Shown here in pieces: positions 27,967-35,591 of a stretch of DNA of 35,591 nucleotides. A model generated the notes under the pieces. It saw only the letters and a program-made list of their open reading frames with translations, did not search any database and was not told the origin of the DNA. This DNA is from Nanobdellota archaeon (GTDB lineage Archaea; Nanobdellota; Nanobdellia; SCGC-AAA011-G17; PNOQ01): NCBI GenBank assembly GCA_018829185.1, contig JAHJUI010000011.1, positions 1 to 35,591 on the forward strand, given 5' to 3'. Within the stretch, counting starts at the first letter, position 1; each line of letters starts with the position of its first letter. The position numbers and the translations under genes were made by a program.

Positions 27967-28167
27967 ATGTTTTTCGACAAAAAAATTAAAAATCTAAAAA
28001 CTTGGGATATTGCTTTAGTTAAGTTAGCTACTGCAGCTTTTGTTTTGTTTGTAATAACTATTTGGTCTGCAGCAATGGAGTGGGTACATTCAGTAAATCC
28101 TTGGGTTTTCTTTGTATTGTTTATGATATTTGCAATTAAACCAATGATTAAAGTTTATTCAAAATAA
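27967..28167 (+). CDS. Small membrane protein (66 aa)
   Basis: SD aaggaggtg; two hydrophobic segments; T-rich terminator follows the stop. Confidence 0.75.
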   Translation: MFFDKKIKNLKTWDIALVKLATAAFVLFVITIWSAAMEWVHSVNPWVFFVLFMIFAIKPMIKVYSK

Positions 28168-28236
28168 TTTCTTTTTCTTTTTTTAGTACTGTTTTCAATC
28201 AAAAGATATATAAACAAAAGATTCGTAAATAATTAT

Positions 28237-29832
28237 ATGAAAAAGAGGTTGTTATTGATATTAGTTTTAATTATTTTCATTTCTAGTTGTACTTCTATTG
28301 AAGAACCTTCATTAAGTCCTTCAAGAGGAATTACTTATTATGTCGACAAAGACGGTGTCTATGGTGGAACTTGTTCTAATTCGAATGATGGTCTTTCATG
28401 GAGCAGTCCTTGGTGCACAGCTGCTAAAGCCGGTTCTGCAGTCCTTCAGCCCGGAGATACTGTTAACTTTGCAGATGGAACTTACCCCATATATAGACAG
28501 GGAATAACTAGCAGCGGAACTGAAGGAAATCCGATAACTTACAAAGCATACGACAAGGAGGTAGTTTTGGACTGTGGAGGAGATAATGGGTGGTATATAA
28601 GCGGAGATGATTACCTAACTCTCGATGGCTTCAAGTTCCAGAATTGCAATAGCTGCATAAGTCTGCCATCATATGGGTTGACTGATATGACTGATATAAC
28701 TATCAAGAATATCTATGCGGGTTCGGGAGGTTGTGATGGGGGAATTGGTGAGTTGCAGGGTCTAGGTAATCTTGCTGTTGTCACAAATCTTGTGATTGAC
28801 AATATAACTTTCATCGATACAGGAGGTATCGGTCTGTGCGCAGGCAACTATGTTAACGGACCAAGTGTTAAAAACGCTGTTGTGAAAAATTCCTATTTTA
28901 AAGGGGGAGGGAATATTGGTATAGGCCGGGGGAATAATATAACTTATGTGAACAATATCATCATTGAACCTTCTGGCCATTCTTATGTTGTCGGATCAAA
29001 TTATGGTGGGGAACTCATTTGTGATGGGTATGTTTTTGCATCAAATATTATCATAGAAAATAACATATGCTTTAGATGTTATGACATGGCAACTTTTTGC
29101 GCTCAAAACATAAGTTATATACACAATACAGTAATCCAAGGTGTATGGAGGCCATACCCTAATTGCAGTGCAGCAAAAGGCTCTGGAATCCTTGTTAGCA
29201 ATGGATTTGGTCTAACACAAGAGAGCCTAATATTAAAAGATAATCTTTTTGCACAATGCAACACTTTAAGATTAGGTTCAGTTGGTTCAGGTTTAGAAAG
29301 CGACAATAATTATTTCTTTAATGTACATGGAAGTTATGAGTACCAAGGTTGTATCCCTGAACAAACAAATATTATTGATGGTGAAGGAGGGTATTATGCA
29401 TATCTTAATGACTGGCAATCAGAGACAGGACAGGATATGAACTCTAATCAAGTTTATGGAAATTATGCAGATGCAGATTTAGAAACTCTCCTTGTAAACC
29501 CATTAAACACAATAAATCCAAATTTCGCACCAAGAGAAGATAGTTGGCTTTGTCAGGAAGGTAATGAAGGCTCAGATGGAGAAACAATTGGAGCATTACC
29601 TTGCAGTGATCTAGTTCAAGAATGTTATGAAGGGACACCTTATGGGAGTTGTTCTGAAACACAACCTTGGTATTGCAATGAAGGTAATTTAGAACCTAAT
29701 TGCCAGGAATGTCTTTGCGCAAATGAATTTACATGCAGGTATGATGGTTTTTGTGTAGAATCAAAAAAATCAAGAAAGGCTATTGCAATGCCTTTGTTTT
29801 CAAACATTAAAAGTTTCCTTGATTTGTTTTAA
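28237..29832 (+). CDS. Secreted lipoprotein-like right-handed beta-helix protein with Cys-rich C-terminus
   Basis: LLLILVLIIFISSC lipobox-like; ITYYVDKDGVYGGTCSNSNDG..GDTVNFADGTYPI; DYLTLDGFKFQNC.. parallel beta-helix style; C-term CxxC module. Confidence 0.8.
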   Translation: MKKRLLLILVLIIFISSCTSIEEPSLSPSRGITYYVDKDGVYGGTCSNSNDGLSWSSPWCTAAKAGSAVLQPGDTVNFADGTYPIYRQGITSSGTEGNPITYKAYDKEVVLDCGGDNGWYISGDDYLTLDGFKFQNCNSCISLPSYGLTDMTDITIKNIYAGSGGCDGGIGELQGLGNLAVVTNLVIDNITFIDTGGIGLCAGNYVNGPSVKNAVVKNSYFKGGGNIGIGRGNNITYVNNIIIEPSGHSYVVGSNYGGELICDGYVFASNIIIENNICFRCYDMATFCAQNISYIHNTVIQGVWRPYPNCSAAKGSGILVSNGFGLTQESLILKDNLFAQCNTLRLGSVGSGLESDNNYFFNVHGSYEYQGCIPEQTNIIDGEGGYYAYLNDWQSETGQDMNSNQVYGNYADADLETLLVNPLNTINPNFAPREDSWLCQEGNEGSDGETIGALPCSDLVQECYEGTPYGSCSETQPWYCNEGNLEPNCQECLCANEFTCRYDGFCVESKKSRKAIAMPLFSNIKSFLDLF

Positions 29833-29845
29833 CTTAATAGTAGTT

Positions 29846-29878
29846 ACAAATAGAAAGATTTATAAAGAGTAAATTTTA
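29846..29878 (+). promoter_or_regulatory. Promoter block, 32/33 identical to 4254-4286
   Basis: ACAAATAGAAAGATTTATAAAGAGTAAATTTTA upstream of ATG 29889. Confidence 0.75.
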
Positions 29879-29888
29879 ATATAAGTAT

Positions 29889-31325
29889 ATGAAATTCAAA
29901 TTTTTAATTGGACTAATATTGATTATATTATTAGTATTTCCAACAGTTTTATCTAAACAAGAAACTACAAATTTTGTTTCAGATTCTTTGATAGTCAAGC
30001 TTAATTCTAAAATGAATTTAAATGAAATTAAAAATTTAGATCCAAATATTATAAATGTAGATTATTTATTTGGAGATTCAAAATCACTGGATAATAGAGC
30101 TAAAAACTTAGAAATGGATACTTTTTATATTGTAAAATTAAAAGAAAATTCAAATATTACAAAAATTGCTGAAAAACTTTCTAAAAATAGTAAAGTAGAA
30201 AGTGTTGAATTTGATTATTTTGATGAATTAACAATGACCCCAAATGATCAATATTTCTTTTCTGGTGGAGGATTTTTCGGACAATGGAATTTATATAATT
30301 ATGGACAGCAAATTTTTCCAGGAGTATTTGGAATTAGTGGTGTAGATGTTGATGCACGTAAAGCATGGGATATTGAAACAGGGAATCCTGATGTTTTAAT
30401 TGCAGTACTTGATACAGGAGTTAATTATAACCACGCTGATTTAAGAAATAAAATATCAGATATTAGATATGATTTTGTTGATGAAGATAATGACCCCATG
30501 GACCAAAATGGCCATGGAACTTCTATTTCCGGGATGGCTGGTGCTCAAACTAATAATAATATAGGCATTGCCAGCTTATGCCCAGAATGTACAATAGTTC
30601 CTGTTAGAGTTTGTACTTCTTCATGTTTGTCTAGTAATGTAATTCAAGGAATTTATTTTGCTGTAGATAATGATGTAGATGTAATAAGTATGAGTTTTGG
30701 TGGTTATGATTCAGATTGCTCAAGAACCAATGGTTATGATATAGCAATCCAATATGCTTATGAAAATGGAGTTACTTTAGTGGCAGGAGCAGGTAATGAT
30801 TATTCTAGTAGTTCTTTTTATCCTGCTTGTAGGCCAGAAGTAATAAGTGTTGCAGGACATGGGGCATCTGGACAGATAAATCAATCTAATTATGGAAATT
30901 GGGTAGATGTTGCTGCGCCAAATGTACTTATTTTAACTACTGTTTTAAGCGGGGGATATGGACTTGGTGGTGGCACTTCAATAGCTGCACCCCAAGTATC
31001 TGCTTTAATAGGATTATTAATTTCTAGTCATGGAGATATAACTCCAGATAAGGCAAAAGAATTTGTAATGCTTACTTCAGAGGAATTAGATTGGGATGAA
31101 ACTCCAATAAATTCTGGAAGGATAAATGCTTATAATGCATTAAGTGCGTGTTTTATTGACAATGAAATTATTTTAAACCAAGTTTGTGTTGATGATGGAC
31201 CAAAAATGTGTTTTGAACAAGAATTAATTTCAAACTGTCAAGAATGTAGTTGTCCTACAGGTAAATATTGTATGTCTAATGGTGAGTGTAGTAAATATAA
31301 AGTTGCTGTTCCTTTTTATTTATAG
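29889..31325 (+). CDS. Secreted subtilisin-like (S8) serine protease with I9-like propeptide
   Basis: DVLIAVLDTGVNYNHADL (Asp), NGHGTSISGMAGA (His), GGGTSIAAPQVSALIGLL (Ser); N-terminal SDSLIVKLNSK propeptide. Confidence 0.95.
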   Translation: MKFKFLIGLILIILLVFPTVLSKQETTNFVSDSLIVKLNSKMNLNEIKNLDPNIINVDYLFGDSKSLDNRAKNLEMDTFYIVKLKENSNITKIAEKLSKNSKVESVEFDYFDELTMTPNDQYFFSGGGFFGQWNLYNYGQQIFPGVFGISGVDVDARKAWDIETGNPDVLIAVLDTGVNYNHADLRNKISDIRYDFVDEDNDPMDQNGHGTSISGMAGAQTNNNIGIASLCPECTIVPVRVCTSSCLSSNVIQGIYFAVDNDVDVISMSFGGYDSDCSRTNGYDIAIQYAYENGVTLVAGAGNDYSSSSFYPACRPEVISVAGHGASGQINQSNYGNWVDVAAPNVLILTTVLSGGYGLGGGTSIAAPQVSALIGLLISSHGDITPDKAKEFVMLTSEELDWDETPINSGRINAYNALSACFIDNEIILNQVCVDDGPKMCFEQELISNCQECSCPTGKYCMSNGECSKYKVAVPFYL

Positions 31326-31330
31326 GTTTT

Positions 31331-31369
31331 GTTTAGAGCTGCGCTCGGCAGGTCTGCTGCCGATTAGAC
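31331..31369 (+). repeat. GC-rich double-hairpin repeat, copy B
   Basis: GTTTAGAGCTGCGCTCGGCAGGTCTGCTGCCGATTAGAC; hairpins GAGC-TGC-GCTC and GGCAG-GTCTG-CTGCC. Confidence 0.85.
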
Positions 31370-31411
31370 TTTAGAAATCTTCCAAAGATTATTGAAATAT
31401 TGTTTATAGGT

Positions 31412-32563
31412 TTATTTTGTTCGTGCGAATTTATCAATGTCATCTGTATGAAATGAGGCACATGTTGTCCATTGGTCATCTATTCCTTGGTAGAAGTCTG
31501 TTCTGTCTCCATCAACCACCATTCCTGTAGTAAAAACTGTGTCTGGAACATACCCATCTTTTGGCAAACGCTTTCTGAAATCTTCTCGGTCTAGGAAAAC
31601 TGGACTTTTATGCAATACTTTCCATGGTTCTTCTAAATCAAGAGTCATCAATCTGGTAACATATTTGGTTTTTCCTTTTTCGTTTCTTGTTGTTTCATGG
31701 TATGCTGCAACCCATCCTTTAGGTCTTTTTACAGGGGGACTTCCTGTTCCAGTTACTTCACCCATTTCACTTGTTATTAATCTATGGTCTTGTCCCCAAT
31801 GTACAAGGTCGGGGGAGTAAGAAATCCAGATACCGGGAATACTTAAATCAGAAAATGCATTAGGGCGTATAAATGAAGCATAGATTGGTTGCCTTTTGTC
31901 TATAGTTTCTGTTTTTGTGGGGCTTGGAATTTTTGTTGGGAATAAGGCAACATCTTTTCCTCTAATTTCTGGACGAGGAGTATTTTCTAAGGTTATTCTT
32001 TCTAAACTTAAGGGGTTTTTTATTTCATTGTTAATTAGAATAGAACTCCAAACTCCGAATTCTCTATGGGGTGTAGCATAAGTTATTATATATCCCCTAT
32101 TTTCTAAATATGTTATCCTTACATCTTCTAGTCCAAACCTATCAAATTCCCATGAGGGCGATATTGCAGGCTCTTGATGTATATTAGATATTTCTCTGTC
32201 TGTATTTAATATAACCATCCTAGGTAATGAAATGTGTCTTAATCTAATTGGTCCTTGTTTTGGAGTAACTTCTCTTTTGCGAATTCTTTTAAGGGTTTTT
32301 CTGTCGACAATATCATAGGCTATTTTAGGAGGTGCTTGTTCTACATTTGGTATATGGAAATAAGGCAGTAAAATTTTGCCAGGCATACTTTCCAGGGGAG
32401 TTTCAGCAACTCTTACAAATAAAATTGTTTCTAAACCTTGGGGGGTTTCTACTGTTGTGACTCCTGGATTGAATGCTCCAATAACTTCAAAGTCTTCTCT
32501 GGTTGGCGAGAAATCTTCAGGAGATACAATAATTTTTGTTTCAAAAAGTTTTGGTGGGTTCAT
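31412..32563 (-). CDS. GH130-like glycosidase/phosphorylase
   Basis: FGLEDVRITYLENRGYIITYAT; KDVALFPTKI; GIWISYSPDLVHWGQDHRLI; GSPPVKRPKGWVAAYHE. Confidence 0.8.
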   Translation of the reverse strand: MNPPKLFETKIIVSPEDFSPTREDFEVIGAFNPGVTTVETPQGLETILFVRVAETPLESMPGKILLPYFHIPNVEQAPPKIAYDIVDRKTLKRIRKREVTPKQGPIRLRHISLPRMVILNTDREISNIHQEPAISPSWEFDRFGLEDVRITYLENRGYIITYATPHREFGVWSSILINNEIKNPLSLERITLENTPRPEIRGKDVALFPTKIPSPTKTETIDKRQPIYASFIRPNAFSDLSIPGIWISYSPDLVHWGQDHRLITSEMGEVTGTGSPPVKRPKGWVAAYHETTRNEKGKTKYVTRLMTLDLEEPWKVLHKSPVFLDREDFRKRLPKDGYVPDTVFTTGMVVDGDRTDFYQGIDDQWTTCASFHTDDIDKFARTK

Positions 32564-32728
32564 TCTAGTTCTCTGTTAAATTATAGGTTGCTGTGAATAT
32601 GAAAAAGCTTAAAAGTGTTTTGTTTAGAGTTACACCGAAACGTTTATATATAAGTAATGTTATCTAATTCTAACATAAAGTTAAGTAAAACTAACAAAAT
32701 ATTAGAAAAAGTTAACTAGGAGGAAAAA

Positions 32729-33100
32729 ATGAAAGGAGATAAAATATTTTGGTTCAATGGAATAGGGCAGTTATTATTAGTAATTGGTGTCTATTTAACC
32801 TTGATATTTAAAAATACGGTAGGATTAGTTCTTTTAGGAGTAAGTTTTGTACTGTTTTTATTATATTATTTGCTAAAGGGAGATACAATAGTATCAGATG
32901 AAATGATTGATGCATTATCATACAAATCAAATAGGTTTGCCCTTACTGCAGTGGTTATAACTATAGTTTTATTGACAGTTGCTTCATTATATTTGACTAT
33001 GACTGCAATTAATGTTTTAATGATAATATTTAGTGTTTTTATTATTTCAACAATAGCTTGTCAAGTATATTTGTTTTTAGGCCTTGGGAAGAAAGAATGA
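32729..33100 (+). CDS. DUF2178-like membrane protein
   Basis: Four hydrophobic segments with [18 protein letters not shown] between; SD aggagg; overlaps the XRE gene. Confidence 0.65.
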   Translation: MKGDKIFWFNGIGQLLLVIGVYLTLIFKNTVGLVLLGVSFVLFLLYYLLKGDTIVSDEMIDALSYKSNRFALTAVVITIVLLTVASLYLTMTAINVLMIIFSVFIISTIACQVYLFLGLGKKE

Positions 33101-33285
33101 AAACAAGGATTAAAGAGTTTAGAGCTAAGTATGATCTGACACAAGAAGAATTAGCTAAGAAAGTTGGTGTTCGTAGAGAAACTATTGTTTTTTTGGAAGG
33201 GGGAAAGTATAACCCTTCTTTAAAATTAGCTTTTTCTATTGCTAAGGTTTTGAAAAGTTCTGTTGATGAGTTGTTTTTGTTTTAG
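33097..33285 (+). CDS. XRE-family HTH regulator
   Basis: [56 protein letters not shown] overlap with the upstream gene, so start 33097 is preferred to 33058. Confidence 0.92.
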   Translation: MKTRIKEFRAKYDLTQEELAKKVGVRRETIVFLEGGKYNPSLKLAFSIAKVLKSSVDELFLF

Positions 33286-33319
33286 AGTTGCGCTCGGCTG
33301 GTCTGCGGCTAATTAGAAA
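33280..33319 (+). repeat. GC-rich double-hairpin repeat, copy C
   Basis: TTTTAGAGTTGCGCTCGGCTGGTCTGCGGCTAATTAGAAA; includes the XRE stop codon. Confidence 0.8.
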
Positions 33320-33322
33320 TAA

Positions 33323-33712
33323 TTAATCATAAATGTTTCTATACTTTGGATAAGCTCTTCTTTTTTGTAAGTATTCTTTTGGATCATCTATTAAAATAAT
33401 GTCCTTAATATTAACTCTTTCATAGGAAGCAGGTAATTTTTTGCTTTCATTTACTATAATACACTTCAGTGGTTTTCCAGCCACATAATGCCCGACTGCA
33501 CGTGCATGACCTCCATCAAGAAGAGGCCCTAATGGAGACCAACAAGCACTTAATTCATAATTTCCATCACCTAATTTAATAACAGGTACTACAGGAAAAT
33601 CATCTTCTGCTTCAATGCCTTTGACTATTGCTTCAGCAACCTCTACACTTAGTTCTGGTTCCCAACCAAAAAGAGTTTCTTCTTCTAAGTTTAAATGAAT
33701 TTCTTTGCTCAT
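33323..33712 (-). CDS. ParB/sulfiredoxin-like domain protein
   Basis: FPVVPVIKLGDGNYELSACWSPLGPLLDGGHARAVGHYVAGKPLKCII: DGGHARA-like ParB-N motif. Confidence 0.6.
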   Translation of the reverse strand: MSKEIHLNLEEETLFGWEPELSVEVAEAIVKGIEAEDDFPVVPVIKLGDGNYELSACWSPLGPLLDGGHARAVGHYVAGKPLKCIIVNESKKLPASYERVNIKDIILIDDPKEYLQKRRAYPKYRNIYD

Positions 33713-33736
33713 TGTTATGGGGAATGTTAGAAAAAC

Positions 33737-33813
33737 TTATAAATGTTTGTTTTGAAATTCAGTGACCAATTTATGTTTGTAAGCTTTATTTTGGCTTTTT
33801 ATTGCATATTCAC
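33737..33813 (-). pseudogene. 3' remnant of a GIY-YIG endonuclease gene
   Basis: One frame gives SEYAIKSQNKAYKHKLVTEFQNKHL*, paralogous to REYAIKNQNKAYKNRLVSEFQRNSPP* of the gene at 35356-35591; stop codon immediately upstream in that frame. Confidence 0.75.
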
Positions 33814-33969
33814 TTTAATCAACTCTTTCTTTTTTTGAAAAGCTTCAAAAATCTGAACTTCAGCTGTTCTTTTCTTCCCACTTTTTTCTACTTCAGCTAC
33901 TTCTTTATTCAAATAATTATATACTTCTTCTGCTTCAGGAGATAATTTGATTCTTATTGTTTTTTTCAA
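33799..33969 (-). pseudogene. Truncated RelE/ParE-like toxin (56 aa)
   Basis: TTG start overlapping the antitoxin stop: MKKTIRIKLSPEAEEVYNYLNKEVAEVEKSGKKRTAEVQIFEAFQKKKELIKVNMQ*; ends where the GIY-YIG tail begins. Confidence 0.65.
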
Positions 33970-34238
33970 ATTTCAAGTCCTTCGATGATCGCCTTTCTTA
34001 AATTTGGGTTATTATTGTGTATCCAGGTTATTCCTTTTAAACTTACTGCTATTTTGTTACTTTCTTCAAGATATTCTAAGATTTGCATTAAAGTATTATG
34101 ATTTACTTTTCTTGGTAGATGTTCTTTAATATAAACTATGCTGATTATAGATTCATCAGCATTTTTTATTGTTTTTTCTACCATTAAAATAGTGTTTAAA
34201 GTAGGTGAATGCATTACTTTTTTTATTAATTGTTCCAT
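33966..34238 (-). CDS. wHTH-like antitoxin candidate (paralogue of 35020-35304)
   Basis: HSPTLNTILMVEKTIKN..IKEHLPRKVNHNTLMQILEYLEESNKIAV aligns with HYPQLDTVLMVEEFIKK..LWEHLPKKMMYQTFCLIIDYLLYSRKISI. Confidence 0.7.
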   Translation of the reverse strand: MEQLIKKVMHSPTLNTILMVEKTIKNADESIISIVYIKEHLPRKVNHNTLMQILEYLEESNKIAVSLKGITWIHNNNPNLRKAIIEGLEI

Positions 34239-34296
34239 TTTGATACATTTATGTAACTATTAGTTATATATAAATGTTTCTATTTTGGGTATGTTT

Positions 34297-34336
34297 AGTT
34301 AGAGCTGCGCTCGGCAGGCCTGCGGCCTAATAGAAA
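34297..34336 (+). repeat. GC-rich double-hairpin repeat, copy D
   Basis: AGTTAGAGCTGCGCTCGGCAGGCCTGCGGCCTAATAGAAA. Confidence 0.85.
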
Positions 34337-34368
34337 ATTTTAAAAATAGGAAACAATTTTTTGAAAAT

Positions 34369-34707
34369 ATGAAAACAAAGAAGAGAAAAGGATATCCTGA
34401 TTATTGGACTGATTTTATTGCTGAAATGTTTTGTATGGCGAGAAGTATGAGTAAGAAGAAATGGGTTGGAATTCAATATGAAGATTTAAGAGATTTGGGC
34501 AGAGAGAAACCTAAAGGGAAGGTAACTAAAACCATTACTAAAAATAAAGATTATATTCCTTTATCTAAAAAGAACAAGAATTGCAAGAAAAAATTGGGCT
34601 GGGGCTGTTTACTGCCAAAAAGGTGTCCATTTTTAGCACTATCAGAACCAACAGATGAATTAATCAAACATGTAGAAAAGTTCTATAATAAAAAATCTAA
34701 TAATTAA
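34369..34707 (+). CDS. Hypothetical basic protein with C-terminal Cys residues
   Basis: 112 aa; NCKKKLGWGCLLPKRCPF; no family recognised. Confidence 0.6.
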   Translation: MKTKKRKGYPDYWTDFIAEMFCMARSMSKKKWVGIQYEDLRDLGREKPKGKVTKTITKNKDYIPLSKKNKNCKKKLGWGCLLPKRCPFLALSEPTDELIKHVEKFYNKKSNN

Positions 34708-35023
34708 ATTTTCTTTCATAATCTTTGTGATCCATCCACTCTAGAACTATTGAAACAACAATGATTTCTTGGTTTTCAATAGAATACAAAAGCCTCCACG
34801 CATCTGGCAAATTATATTTCCATAAATTGGTTATTTCATATTTCTTGATGTATTCTTTTGGTATTAATCTTTTTGGAATTTGTATACCACAAAAAGCATT
34901 TTCTTCTATATCTTTAAAAGCCCTTAAAAGCCATTCATATAACCTTTTTTCTTTAGTTTTTGTCTTTTCAAATGCTTCTAAGGTTTTATTATTTACAAAT
35001 TTTACTTTTGATGGAAGTTTCAT
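34697..35023 (-). CDS. RelE/ParE-superfamily toxin candidate
   Basis: IPKRLIPKEYIKKYEITNLWKYNLPDAWRLLYSIENQEIIVVSIVLEWMDHKDYERKFNY; ATGA overlap with the upstream antitoxin candidate. Confidence 0.75.
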   Translation of the reverse strand: MKLPSKVKFVNNKTLEAFEKTKTKEKRLYEWLLRAFKDIEENAFCGIQIPKRLIPKEYIKKYEITNLWKYNLPDAWRLLYSIENQEIIVVSIVLEWMDHKDYERKFNY

Positions 35024-35304
35024 ATTTTACTCCAAAATAATTCTTTGTGTTTAAGGTGTTCTTTTACTTTTTCTGGGTAGAATATCCAACCTATTTTTCC
35101 TTCTGCGTCAATAGATATTTTTCTGGAATACAATAGATAATCAATTATTAAGCAAAATGTTTGATACATCATTTTTTTTGGGAGGTGCTCCCATAAAGCT
35201 CTCTTTTTAAATTCACCATCATATTTTTTAATGAATTCTTCTACCATTAGAACTGTATCTAGTTGGGGGTAGTGCAATATTCCTTGTCGTGCTTGTGTTG
35301 CCAT
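35020..35304 (-). CDS. wHTH-like antitoxin candidate
   Basis: 94 aa; paralogue of 33966-34238; translationally coupled to the toxin. Confidence 0.7.
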   Translation of the reverse strand: MATQARQGILHYPQLDTVLMVEEFIKKYDGEFKKRALWEHLPKKMMYQTFCLIIDYLLYSRKISIDAEGKIGWIFYPEKVKEHLKHKELFWSKI

Positions 35305-35317
35305 GTTATATACACTT

Positions 35318-35333
35318 ATATAACTAGTTATAT
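35318..35333. promoter_or_regulatory. 16-bp perfect palindrome, operator-like, in the TA promoter
   Basis: ATATAACTAGTTATAT upstream of the antitoxin start at 35304. Confidence 0.55.
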
Positions 35334-35355
35334 TTAAAGCTTTTGGTTGTGGTTG

Positions 35356-35591
35356 TCACGGTGGAGAATTCCTTTGAAATTCACTAACTAACCTATTTTT
35401 GTAAGCTTTATTTTGGTTTTTTATTGCATATTCTCTTTTCATAGCACTTTCTTTTGTTGGATGTGTTTCAAAGTAAACTAATTCTTTGAAACCTTTACTT
35501 CTAATGTATTTTGAGGCAATACCTTCTTTATGTTTTTTTATTCTGTTTTTTAGATTGTTTGTGTAACCAGTGTAATAACTATTATCTTTAC
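35356..35591 (-). CDS. GIY-YIG endonuclease (5' end beyond the window)
   Basis: Minus-strand frame KDNSYYTGYTNNLKNRIKKHKEGIASKYIRSKGFKELVYFETHPTKESAMKREYAIKNQNKAYKNRLVSEFQRNSPP*. Confidence 0.9.
   Translation of the reverse strand, partial: KDNSYYTGYTNNLKNRIKKHKEGIASKYIRSKGFKELVYFETHPTKESAMKREYAIKNQNKAYKNRLVSEFQRNSPP

Noticed and set aside
31896-32579. Plus-strand ORFs over the GH130-like gene
   Set aside because: Antisense to a well-supported CDS
27891-34336. The four GC-rich repeats as a CRISPR array
   Set aside because: Copies are kilobases apart with genes between them, no regular spacing and no cas genes
1-35591. tRNA or rRNA genes
   Set aside because: No T-loop GTTCRANNC/acceptor-stem arrangement or rRNA-like block recognised by eye; a tRNAscan-SE run would be decisive

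Overview
AT-rich archaeal window, DPANN-like in gene content and style: leaderless TATA promoters, class III (pilin-like) signal peptides, Cys-rich secreted proteins, archease, TrmB regulator, SMC. The left part holds housekeeping genes: cold-shock protein, MBL hydrolase, archease and an Era-like GTPase/DUF2073/Zn-ribbon triad resembling ArvABC (OapABC). Next come a secreted papain-family protease, a repeat surface protein and an HTH-PIN-Tag operon. About 9 kb then encodes pilin-like and Ig-like surface proteins. The right part has smc, split by a LAGLIDADG intein in its Walker A motif, then purA, a FAD oxidoreductase, a VIT1-like protein, a secreted beta-helix protein and a subtilase. The last ~4 kb is accessory: GH130-like, DUF2178/XRE, ParB-like, one intact and one decayed toxin-antitoxin locus, and GIY-YIG pieces. 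Most notable: (i) the smc intein; (ii) a dispersed GC-rich double-hairpin repeat, four copies in one orientation; (iii) a pilin-type gene broken exactly at a canonical T_TTT_TTA -1 slippery heptamer; (iv) a 33-bp promoter block shared (32/33) by two unrelated secreted proteases; (v) adjacent unannotated micro-ORFs for a 15-aa polycation and a 30-aa polyanion; (vi) a decayed TA locus whose truncated toxin runs into the tail of a GIY-YIG gene; (vii) a recurring C-terminal K-x-A-[MV]-P motif in unrelated secreted proteins. No tRNA, rRNA or CRISPR array was recognised. All family calls are by eye, without database searches.
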